This document shows positions 55,001 through 64,000 of a DNA stretch of 64,000 nucleotides, in pieces. The DNA comes from Symsagittifera roscoffensis (taxonomy: Eukaryota; Xenacoelomorpha; Acoela; Convolutidae). The DNA lies in NCBI RefSeq assembly GCF_963678635.1, contig NC_087071.1, forward strand, positions 37,902,438 through 37,966,437, read 5' to 3'. The notes beneath the pieces were generated by a model. The model made no database searches and was not told the DNA's origin. It worked only from the letters and a program-made list of their open reading frames with translations. The translations under genes were made by a program, and so were the position numbers. The first letter of the stretch is position 1, and each line of letters opens with the position of its first letter.

Positions 55001-58000
55001 AACACTTTTTGGCTTCTTTTCTACTCACTCTCACCTATTTGAAAATCGAATTTATGAAAATTACTTATCGTTGTCGTAAGGTAGTGAAACTGTTTGCATG
55101 ATGAAAAAACCAACTATTACGAATGTATTTTTTTTCGCATCTTAAAATCTTATATCTCTCAATTAGTCATATTAGCATGCAAAATTAGTAAAGAAAAGTT
55201 GCACTGTGGGTGTGATGGGGGTAGTGAAATTGCAAATGTAGAAAAGTGGAATTTGTAAAATATAGTTTTAATTGTGCATTTCCAAGACATCCTTTCTTTT
55301 GTGCGCTATAAAATTAAACAGTTGTTAACCCTTTGGGCGATGTGTTGGCCCAGTCGAACACCTTGTGAACTGCAGTGACCCCCTGAGCCCCCATTGGGGA
55401 TATGTCTCCCCCTGTCAGGATGGCATAGTGCAGACCAGAGTGATATGCCAGACTCTGCACGCCAAAAACGACAGTATTCAAAAATATTCAAAACGAACTT
55501 TAAAAACGGACCAGTTGGTCTAATGAAGTTCTCTCTTGCTTAAGACTGGGTTATTAATTGTACCAAACTTTGTATTTTCCTGATTATAAGCCTGAAAACA
55601 ATTTGTTGTTTTTATTATTAATATGATATCGTGGTGACGAAAATTAAAACAAAAACCCATGTCATCTTCTATAATATAAATGAGAAGTTAATCTGCATAT
55701 AAAAAGGCCCAAAGTATTGTTATTATGCAATTTTTGCATTCTAAGTTAAATTTACTTATTACTTTCATTACTTCAAATTTACTAAGCAATTACTTCATAC
55801 CAATCGTCCCGGTGTTTGTGAGAAACAATTCTCATAGGTTGTTTTATCTATTGGCATATTGCAAATGAGCAATATAAATGAAGTTCTGTGTACCTTTGCG
55901 AACATGGTCTTTCCTGATCCAGGCGGGCCATGTAGAAGGATGTTCCTGTAGTAACCATCGTTCAACTTAGTGTTCTTAGTCGCAATTGCAATGTCACGCA
56001 AACGACTCTCCAATTTAGGCTAAATAGGAAAAAAAAAACAGTTTAGGAATGTCAGCCTGGAATGTGGGGAAAAAAGTGATTACACAGGCTGAATAGCCTT
56101 TCATAGATCCACTCCGAATCGCAAAAACATTTAAGCAAAGACAAATTACCAATGAAAGCAAAAAAACATACGAGCTGGTTAGCTCTTTACAGCAAACCAT
56201 TGCTGTTGTGCCCCTGATAGTGAATTACATGCATTTTTTGGTTTGTTTTCTGGGCTGAGGAATTTCGCCTCGTAACAGTCAAGCAATGAACACGGATCAT
56301 GGTGGGCCTCGACCCGACGACCTTTCGATTGAGAAACTGAGACTGCCAGTTCAAAACCGCTTCCCAATAGCGTAAACTATAGAACAATACCAGTTCTGCA
56401 AAACAACCGCGAAAATTACTTCAATAATTATTCTCGGGTTTGAAACACAATGTAAGAATTTTTTTCGCCCAGTTTGGTTTTGATCTATTTGCAGATTTTA
56501 AACTTGCTCAAGCTATACAAGATAGTTTCCACTCACTAACAACAATAATAGTTTTATTGCTTAAAATTATTTAAGCCAAATAGAAACTCACATCTAGAAT
56601 GATTCCCTTGAGGACGTCGTGTTTAGGTCTAGCCACCACTTGCAGACTCTGAAATATACAACACACTATTTGAACTCCACAAAGGCAAAGACCTTAGCTG
56701 CGAAAACATATCGGTCACTAAAACCTGAAGGGTTTTCAGTTTAACTAAAATAATCATCCACTTCATTGCCAAAATGTTGTCTTAAAAAGCTAGCTATTTT
56801 TAATTGTTTAAACATAGCCAACTGACAGCTGGAAAAGAGTAATGCACGCAAGGAAACTGCAAAAAAAAACAACTTTTTTCATAAATTTTCAACTTTTGAA
56901 TTTCGAAGAAAAAAAAGATGGCCGTTAAGATCTTTGAATTTGCAGAAAAAATTATGATGGACACTTTTTTGAAATTAATCTAATTTGAGAAAACTGGATC
57001 AATAGGTAAAACTTATATTTCGCTAGGAAATCTGATAACTAATTTCCATTTTCGAAATTAGAAGTCGATCACGTTTTCACAAATTTTGCTGTTCGATAGT
57101 GGAGTTTGGAAAACAAGGGAATGATTAAAAGATTACCTCTCAAAAGACATAATTCCCAAATAGCCTAAAAGTAAAAAAATTCTCAAATGGCATAAACTTC
57201 ATGCAACAGTTGCCTTGAAAACATCGAGAACAATTTTTTCGTGAACAATGTGAGAAAATAAGTCAAGTTGTCAATTTAAATGTTGGTTGAAATTCTATCT
57301 TGAAAAAGTTGTAGAGTAATTTTTTTATCAAAAGCAAGAAGCATATGCTTGCGGTTATTAATGAGCTGCTTGTGGTCAATTTTTTCACAAATTTGTTGCG
57401 TAGCATTTGTTTGGAAGCAATTAGTTCCAAGTCTTGTCCACATGCTTTCGTTCCTGCCAAAATGTTAGTATTAGAAATTGATAGAAAACGCTTAAATTAC
57501 AATGAAAACTTAAAATTTATGCCATTTGGGAAAAAAATTCACTTTTATGCCATTTGGGAATTATGCCGTTTGGGAAGTTACCGATTAAAATATCAATTGC
57601 AAATAAGATAAAGCGGCACCAAACTGATAGATAGAAATCAAAGCTATATAGATAGAAATCTATAGCTAGAAATTATAGTAAAGTGAGTAAAATAAACTGC
57701 ACGCAATTGTAAATATTAGCAGGGTGTTAACAACGCGTTCAGCTCATGCAAAATGAATATGTCAAAGTACACAAACCAACAGACAGTTAAGTTGAACAAA
57801 TTTTCAGTGAGACGTGTGATTTGTTTAATGAACAAAATGATTAGGTGTAAAAACGTTGATTAAGTCAGGTAATCATCCTGATTCAACTATTCGTCGAAAC
57901 ATACATAAGTTAACGCCATTTTCAAAGAAAAAATCAGCGAATTGCAGCTTGTGGATAACCCACCGTATGGATTTCAACTCTTTATTTTTCAACATTGTGT

Positions 58001-61000
58001 TCATTGCAGCGAGGTCGATTCTCAGGCATTTCTCACTCACACTTTTTGTTGAAATTAGGTTGTCATGCAGCAATTTGTTGTCCACGAATGCTGTAACTTC
58101 TATCAACGATTCCGTAAGTTCTTCTATAAAACTCTTTAATGAAAAAGTCACCGAGTTGCAGCTTGTGACTAACCCACCGTATGGATTTCAACTCTTTATT
58201 TTTCAACATTGTTTTTATTGCAGCCAGGTCGATTAAGCTATTTTTCACTCACACTTTTTGTTGAAATTAGGTTGTCATGTAGCGATTTGTTGTCCACGAA
58301 CGCTGTAATTTCTATTATCGATTCCTTAAGTTCTTCAATAAAACTCTTCAAAAAGAAAGCACATCCAAGGCATCTCCCAAAGCCAACGCTTCGGCTTCTA
58401 GGGTACTTTTCACGACTCGTTGTATTTTGCCCGATTTCCAGGCTAGGAGGCAGCTTTTTCGATTCTGCCCTATTATCAAGATAGAAAACTTGAAAGCGCT
58501 CGAAAACCCATCCGATAAATTGGCGTGCGAAGCATCACTAGACACAGCTAATGAAAATTTGTCGATACCACCGAGATCAGGATAGAAAACGAAATAAGAA
58601 TATTGTTTAGCTTTGGCAATAAGTTTGTCTACTTTCTTGAAAATGTCGACTCTGGCGTTGTTGACGGAAATCGTAAACTCTAACGCGTCGAACGCTATAT
58701 CCAGCCTGATTGTTGAGCGAGAAAGTTTAGTCTACCAACGTGATGCCTCAACAAGGTAATTTTTCTTCGACGTGAGATCACTGCCGGCCTATTTACATCG
58801 TTCATACGGTAGATTAACTGCCTTAAGTTTTTGGATATAATTTTCTTGGTGGTGTTTAATACCATTTTCTTGCACTTCAACGTAAACTCCGAGGTACTTG
58901 AAAACTTGAGAGTCTTCCGTGCTAATCAAAAACTTGTTCCGTATTGTCTGAACAACGTTTCTTTCAAAATTTTGGGTACTGCTTCAAAAAGTATCGTCAA
59001 CAAGAACCGAAAGAAGTCCTGTGAGGAAACCGTTTTGTACGCATCTGAAAACAGCCGGACCAATCGTAGACAATTCACAACCGCTCGCCTGCAACTCATC
59101 TTTCAGGGTAAAAACCAGTTTCTAGACCCGTCTGACAAACCGTACACCCCCTTTCTCAGCTTTTAACGATAACTTTCTTTTTCTGCAACTTTAAACGGCA
59201 AAATATAAATGTCTCGTGCAATATCACTTCCTTGCAAAAAAAGCTGCTTTGACATCCAACGACTGTGAGTCCCATTTTGTCGTGGCAGATAATGTCAGTA
59301 ACGACCAGAAAGAGTCCTTACTAGCAGTTGGAGAATCGGATTGTGGCTTTTCAATTTCTTTTTAAAGCCACAAAACACTAGCCTAGACATGAGAAGAGGA
59401 CCAACGTGAACTGTTTTCACGGTATTTATCCATCTAGCGGTTATGTATGTTTGGCCACAAACGGTGCTTTATTATGAACATTAAAGCTATCCTAACTTTT
59501 CAGCTCTTTCAGTCTTGACTTTTTATTTGGTCTAAATTTACTGTGTTGTTCATTTCTGAGAAGTTAAATTCACTTATCACCTGGTTCAACGACACGTCAG
59601 TGGTTTCATGCTTAGGTCTCCAATCTTCTTACTGGCTCCAATCAATACACGTTGTTTTTCCTGCAGAATCTTCGACATTTAACCAACTTTTGTGTTTTCC
59701 GGGCTTTTTTCCACCTCTATTTTAACTTTTGCTGTCATCCAAAATCGTTCGTTTGTTTTTTCTTTTTCATTGTATTGAACAATTTGATTTTTCTTGGGTA
59801 AACCAAAACTTTTCCGTATATTTTCAACTTCAAATCCAATGGTTCCCGAATCAACTTCTGCTTTAGTCTCAAGTGGAAGTTCTTCCAAACTCTGTTCTGT
59901 AGACGCGTTCTCGCACGATTCTAGAAGGTCAGCGTCGAAAACAGCTAACTGTTGGGGCTCGTCGAAGTCACTTGTCCGCGAGTCTTTTGTGTTCTTATTA
60001 ACATGCACTGAATTTCAACAACTGACAGACTCTGAAAACGTGTAACCTTCTGGTTTTGGAGAAACCACTCTGGTTTGAGAAACCACTCTGGTTTCGTGCA
60101 CTCTAAAAACACTATTTCCTTCTTTGATTAATACAACCTTGCCATCTTTAGCAACAACTTTGCCAGGTCCTTTCCAGCAGTCTTTCTCCTTTCGTTTGAA
60201 AAATACGAGGTCTTCGTTTTCAATGGCAAAACCTATTTTCTTACCTGACTCCGCAGTGTCTCCGAATATTTTCTGATGTTTCATTCTACAGAAAAACAGG
60301 GAGTTATGTGGTTGTAAGGCGCTAATGTTGCTCAAGGAGTTTATGTGGTTCGCTAAAACTTTGCTCGTTGTAACTGGTTCGAGAGCAGTTAACTCGTGAA
60401 GTAAGACACCCGGAATGCATGGGTTAGGTCCAAAAACCAGTTGGAACGCATTTAATCCGCCTGTTATTGCCATCGAGTTTTTAGCATAGCAGGTCCAAGC
60501 TAACGCTCTTACTAGGGTACAGGTACTGAATCCAAAATTTTACGTACTACCTCATCAACCACAGCATGATTACGCTCACATACTCCATTACTCCACGGAC
60601 TTTGTACCGCTGTTTTAAGGTCTGTTATGTCCAAAAATTCACACATGTCCTGCAACTCCATATTCGACAATTCCCCATTATTGTCGACTAGGAAAACGTT
60701 CGGCGCAACTTCACTTTCACTTCTCGTCGTTGGTTTACCAAGTAGAAGTGGAGTTTCTGACTTAACGACATCTGTTGAAACAGTATATTGTTTGTTCAAG
60801 ATGAAACACGGAATTTCAACTCGTTTTATCGAATTGAGCACAGATCCGAACTTAAGAATTCGATCTCCATTGAAGTCTTTGACTCTAATTAGCTCGTCAC
60901 TGTGCATAGACTCTGAGAAGCAATAGAAACAAGCTTCTACACACACTAGTGAGGAGCGCGCGCTGTCTAATATTGCAAAATTCAGGGTCTCACTTAAAAG

Positions 61001-64000
61001 AGGGCTTAAGTCATTGAGATTTTCAGAGCAAACGAAGACTTCATGCGGTTCTACAGCTTCCGGTTCAGAAATACCTGCCAAGCTAGAGCTTGTCATTTAA
61101 ACAATTTATGCACCTTCCAAATCTTCGGCTTTCAAAACTTAACTTATCCCTAAACCCTGTGACTTATCCGTTCCTTGTGGGGTATTGTCTTTGTCTGGAC
61201 AGTCTCTTAACATTTGAAAAACTGATCCACAGCAGAAGAAGCGTCTTGGATTAACTGCGTCATTGTTCCTGCCGCTTAAATTTCCACGTCAGCGTGTATT
61301 TCCTCGATTTTTTCGTCCTGAGAACTGTCTACGGGATTTTGCTCAATTGAAATTAAAGAAAAATTTAACAAAAGAAATGCACTGAACTTAAAAAGAAAAT
61401 ACAAGTCAAACAGCGAAATTGAGCGTGAACAAATTTCCAGGCTTTTTCCTAAAAAAAAAAATCAGCAAGACCTATATAAGAGTACTCACTACGTTCATTA
61501 CTCTTAATCAGATTATTTTCAATGGATTCAAAATTTTACTTAATGCGGCTGTCAGTTTCATGAAGATCAGCGATTCGGTCGCCTGACCACTCGAAGCCTC
61601 TTTAAACGATAAATTACTGATTTCTCAGTGAACACAACAGCGAAGTAGAGCTTCGCACCACTTGTGATACATCGCAAACAAAGTATGGTGCGCTATCCAA
61701 CAGATCGAAAAACATACAGCAAAAATGTCTAAATACTAGTTCTACCTAAATTTTCGTAAGCTTGTCTCAATTTATCTCAAAACTTACATTTAAGATTTTG
61801 TTGGAAAAGAAATTTTTGAATTTAAAGCTCAAATAAATAACTAATGGCTCCAGTTCACTAACGTTATAGTTACAGAGTTCATAACAAAAACCAAAACTAG
61901 CTATTTTTTTAAAATTTTTGTCAAATTCTTTTTCATTTTCGAGAATTATCTTTAAAACAGATTCGAAGTTTCGCTTAGTAAACACTAGCGAGAACACGAC
62001 ACAAAAACAGCTATAAAGTGAAATAACAAAAACAAAAGAAAAAGCCCTCGATTTAGTAAAACTTTAATACCAATTGGCTTCGGACATTCGACCTCGAGAA
62101 TAGGAGTCTCCCGCCCTGCCCTCTCGGCCACGAACACTTAACAACCGGCAAACACTAGCTACAAATGAAGCAGCTACAAATGGTAATAAATAGCCAATCC
62201 TATGCAGCAAAAGTGGAATCAAATACAAATAGACGCAATTTTGCAAATATTAATTTGCAATATAACAAACTGAATGAATCCACACTAACTTTACATGTGA
62301 TAAATTGAAAACCATGAAGCCACATTATGTATAAATTATGCATTTCAAAAAATTGCGAGATATACTAAGTTAGAAAATTTCTGAAATCGAGTTCTTGTTA
62401 TTTTTATGTTGGTTGAAACAAAAAAAACTTTTGAAACAAAAAAAAAACAAAAGTGGCACCAATATTTTTAACTTAGGATAGAAAAAATAGCCCTTCTATT
62501 ACACTAACGCTCGCTAAAGTTCGATATTGTATTGATCATTGTTTAGGCTATAGAGTTGATATTTATTTAATAAAATGATTTTCTCCGTCTACTCGCTTGT
62601 TTTAGTGTTTGTAAAAATGGACACATCTTATCTTTCAGGCCGGTTTTTCAAGACACTGAGAAAAATTTATCGAAACTATTCGTTATTGCTCCAATCACGG
62701 TTGAAAGGGCTTCAATATGATATATCACTCGAACCCATCTGACATTCACTTTTGGTACTTGATTTTGTGTGAAAAAGAAGAAGTCGAAAAAGTCGAATAC
62801 AAAGTTCCTCCCCACCTTTAAAGTAACTTCCTAGTAAGAAAAAAATGGAAATTATACAACAATGGCGTTGGTAAAATTACACCCAGCACAAAAAACCAAT
62901 TGCGAAAAAAAAACGGGTATTGTAAATGCAAACATGCTCAAAATTTCTGAATTCACCGGTAATTCAGACGATGCAATTCTTAAACATTTGCGAGAAGTCC
63001 AGTTCCCACATTACAGGACAACTATACTATAGGTTAAAAATTCTCTCTTTTTTTTAGATCTGTATCGTTCATACAAACATTTAAACAGAAAATTTTCAAG
63101 CACAAAAGGCTATTGATATATCTGACTGGCTCTTTTAGGGATGAAGACCAAATGTTTTTCGAATAGCCTTATTAGCTTGGATGCCAATGTAAAATTTTAA
63201 ACCGGATGCCAATGTAATGTTACAATAGGAAATAGTGATTAAATAGTTTACAGTTCCAACTTGCAGATGGGTGGGGGAGAAGAAAAGAGCTTTCTGACCT
63301 TGATGGGGTGTTGAATGAACTGTGCTGGAGTGAGTCTGGATGTCTCCCTGACCAGACTGGGTTTGCCCACTCTGGCTTCCACCACTCTGGCTAGCACTGA
63401 TGTGCCTCTCTTGGCAGAGTAGACTCCCACTGCTAACACTGACAGTGCTCCCACCTAGAAAAATAGAGAAACTTATTTGATTGTACGGGATGATTGTTAT
63501 TTTGTTTAAAAATTGGAAAATTCTGCCAATCAGAATCAAACATTTTACTTAAATACTGCACTTAGAAAATGTAATCGAAATAAAGCAAGTTAAGTTATAG
63601 GAATAAAGCATTAGAGGTTACCGTCTCGCCAACTAAAGCATCCTCGTAATCAGGCCAACATAATATCAGACACATGTCAAAAAATGAATTCAATGTTTAG
63701 TTTAATTTAGTTTGAAGCCAGATGTTCTAATTGAACGCCACAAATCCATAAATCCCTGGTAAAAAAATCTATCTGCCCATACATGCGATGGAAGTACATA
63801 CACCCTATTTCTAAAACCACACCTTAACCAAAACTTATTGACCCTTTTAACTCATTAACGACAAGTGTCCTTACAGTTCTGGATAGTTTGTGCCAGTCTG
63901 TGAGGAGTGCCTGAGCCCCCTGTCCCAGCATTGAGCCCGCCTGGCTGACTGCCTCCAGCACCGTCTCCCTAAACTGTTTCGCCTCCTCCCTCGTCTTCTC
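51816..64000 (-). CDS. ATAD3: ATAD3 mitochondrial AAA+ ATPase (5' end outside window)
   Basis: Nine exons on the - strand: 63875-64000, 63299-63454, 56592-56648, 55894-56019, 55330-55454, 54394-54525, 53665-53779, 52926-53129 and 51816-52004. All internal junctions are GT-AG and preserve frame. In order they encode the end of the N-terminal coiled-coil domain, a membrane segment, the PSLVRETSR linker, Walker A (GPPGSGKT), Walker B ([10 protein letters not shown]), the sensor/arginine-finger region (ASNQPEQ, NDRLDE) and the C-terminal lid. ATAD3 is an inner-membrane hexamer linked to nucleoids, membrane contacts and cholesterol handling. Differences here are a longer insert in the lid and a histidine/glutamine-rich tail. 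The N-terminal exons lie beyond 64000. Confidence 0.95.
52376..52395 (+). repeat. (TTTC)n microsatellite
   Basis: About five TTTC units within the last ATAD3 intron. Confidence 0.8.
52926..53129 (-). CDS. ATAD3: ATAD3 exon: AAA+ lid region
   Basis: 68 codons, [10 protein letters not shown] to SWQ, phase 0 at both ends. It contains [16 protein letters not shown], the conserved lid helix. Between the first helix and this motif the segment [16 protein letters not shown] is longer and more basic than I expect for the family. Confidence 0.92.
53217..53360 (-). repeat. 45-bp tandem repeat, about 3.2 copies
   Basis: Unit starts GTAGAGTACTGCGAGTAAAA, repeated at 45-base spacing (53217, 53262, 53307 and a partial unit at 53352) with few changes. 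It lies in an ATAD3 intron. Confidence 0.85.
53665..53779 (-). CDS. ATAD3: ATAD3 exon: sensor and arginine-finger region
   Basis: 38 codons plus one base. It encodes [29 protein letters not shown] and EERERL. The asparagine of ASNQ is the sensor-1 residue, and the arginine of NDR is in the arginine-finger region. Confidence 0.94.
53935..54030 (-). repeat. SINE-like repeat copy
   Basis: Related to 56165-56400 by GCATGCATCTTTTTTGGTT and TTTTCTGGGCTGA blocks. Both lie in ATAD3 introns in the same orientation. Confidence 0.5.
54394..54525 (-). CDS. ATAD3: ATAD3 exon: Walker B
   Basis: It encodes [15 protein letters not shown], then [21 protein letters not shown]. Walker B lies at about 54492-54524. 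The donor GTTAGT at 54393 was preferred over GTAAGA at 54400 because only it keeps frame with the next exon. Confidence 0.93.
55330..55454 (-). CDS. ATAD3: ATAD3 exon between Walker A and B
   Basis: It encodes [36 protein letters not shown] and NTSPKG. It ends in phase 2, and the next exon supplies the third base of the glycine codon. The frame is clear by match to the family. Confidence 0.92.
55894..56019 (-). CDS. ATAD3: ATAD3 exon: Walker A
   Basis: 42 codons, [18 protein letters not shown] to KTMFAK, with the P-loop GPPGSGKT at 55906-55929. GTACAC donor, phase 0. Confidence 0.95.
56165..56400 (-). repeat. tRNA-derived SINE in ATAD3 intron
   Basis: On the - strand it begins with a tRNA-like stretch (GGAAGCGGTTTTGAACTGGC, B-box-like GGTCGAGGCCC) and continues to AGGGGCACAACAGCAATGG and TTGCTGTAAAGAGC. 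Overlapping short frames here are not genes. Confidence 0.55.
56592..56648 (-). CDS. ATAD3: ATAD3 small exon
   Basis: 19 codons, [19 protein letters not shown], between acceptor TATTTCAG and donor GTGAGT, phase 0 at both ends. It fills the gap between HPIK of the previous exon and the [10 protein letters not shown] of the next one. Confidence 0.85.
56810..57115 (+). repeat. Dispersed repeat (partner 49440-49720)
   Basis: Same blocks and order as 49440-49720. It sits in the large ATAD3 intron between the 56592 and 63299 exons. Confidence 0.65.
57870..58560 (-). pseudogene. Copia RNase H, with internal tandem duplication
   Basis: It starts with [12 protein letters not shown] and [20 protein letters not shown], typical of copia RNase H. 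A segment of about 214 bases coding [17 protein letters not shown] and ELKSIRWV then appears twice in tandem (about 58157-58350 and 57943-58140). Confidence 0.8.
58561..59640 (-). pseudogene. Copia reverse transcriptase, fragmented
   Basis: Spread over several frames: a SLDVKAAF-like block near 59235-59265, a KLRKGVYGL-like block near 59150, [10 protein letters not shown] near 59050 and [10 protein letters not shown] near 58900. The reading is interrupted by stops and shifts. The residues fit the copia palm and its downstream connection region. Confidence 0.75.
60015..61096 (-). pseudogene. Copia integrase
   Basis: 61096-60512 contains [23 protein letters not shown] and [18 protein letters not shown] (the last part of the DDE core). 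60473-60015 contains [11 protein letters not shown] and [19 protein letters not shown], the C-terminal domain. An 18-base tandem duplication (GAAACCACTCTGGTTT) lies near 60060-60095. Confidence 0.82.
61331..63298. other. ATAD3 intron remainder
   Basis: It contains a GCGAAGC-type motif (61631-61680), a repeat related to 25455-25600 (62695-62830) and a relative of the CACCGAGCACAAA family near 62840-62910. No exon was recognised. Confidence 0.5.
62695..62830 (+). repeat. Dispersed repeat related to 25455-25600
   Basis: It shares ATATGATATAT, TGGTAC and GAATACAAAGTTCCTCC in the same order. Confidence 0.55.
63299..63454 (-). CDS. ATAD3: ATAD3 exon: membrane segment and linker
   Basis: It encodes [18 protein letters not shown] (membrane segment) and [14 protein letters not shown], both highly characteristic of ATAD3, then FIQHPIK. 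The donor GTCAGA at 63298 was chosen because it joins in frame to the 56648 exon. The frame otherwise runs on into intron sequence. Confidence 0.93.
63875..64000 (-). CDS. ATAD3: ATAD3 exon: end of N-terminal domain (continues beyond window)
   Basis: Encodes [33 protein letters not shown] and HKLSRT, then donor GTAAGG at 63874. This is the end of the N-terminal ATAD3 domain before the membrane segment. The exon continues past base 64000. Confidence 0.92.

Larger units (their letters stand above)
57870..61330 (-). mobile_element. Decayed Ty1/copia retrotransposon in ATAD3 intron
   Basis: On the - strand the order is a gag zinc knuckle (about 61180-61290), integrase (61096 down to about 60015), reverse transcriptase (about 59640-58560) and RNase H (about 58560-57870). 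Integrase before reverse transcriptase is the copia order. Several stops and frame changes make it non-functional. LTRs and target duplications were not found by eye, so the ends are approximate. It lies in sense orientation in the 6.6-kb ATAD3 intron. Confidence 0.85.

Overview
The window is AT-rich eukaryotic genomic DNA from an invertebrate animal. Genes are split by GT-AG introns, are far apart, and sit among many decayed repeats. Animal origin is supported by a BEL/Pao LTR retrotransposon (a superfamily known essentially from animals), a split ATAD3 gene and TIR/RING/SAM multidomain genes. The phylum cannot be fixed from the sequence.

Layout. (1) 3-2994, + strand: 3' part of a RING-SAM-helical-repeat gene cut by the window start (gene A). 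(2) About 3-24 kb: no convincing gene, but an 11 x 17-bp minisatellite, several foldback elements (one about 650 bp long), short tRNA-like sequences and dispersed repeat families. (3) 23900-30222, +: gene B, a paralogue of gene A whose upstream exons encode a SARM1-like TIR domain; splice phases support one TIR-RING-SAM-helical protein. (4) 33073-33732, +: an intronless gene for a single-pass membrane protein with a C-terminal Smr domain, followed by a partial tandem copy behind a long (CT)n tract. (5) 34299-43264, +: a structurally complete but mutated BEL/Pao element (LTRs TGTT...AACA, 5-bp ATATT target duplication) inserted into that partial Smr copy. Its LTRs carry a tRNA-like Pol III promoter and its leader holds two related RNA hairpins around an unidentified ORF. 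(6) 43.5-51.8 kb: repeats only. (7) 51816-64000, - strand: nine exons of ATAD3 (mitochondrial AAA+ ATPase), with the 5' end beyond the window. Its largest intron contains a decayed Ty1/copia element on the same strand (about 57870-61330).

How the parts relate. Genes A and B are diverged copies of one RING-SAM gene about 27 kb apart; they differ in intron number, and B shows a TIR end. TIR (NAD-consuming or adaptor), RING (ubiquitin ligation) and SAM (oligomerisation) in one chain suggest an innate-immune or cell-death regulator; this is inference. The most unusual coding finds are gene B and the membrane-anchored Smr protein. The most unusual non-coding finds are the paired hairpins with a shared 28-nt core but unrelated self-complementary stems, and the Pol III-type promoter inside the LTRs. 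Exon limits were placed by eye from splice motifs, reading phase and comparison of the two paralogues, without transcripts or database searches.
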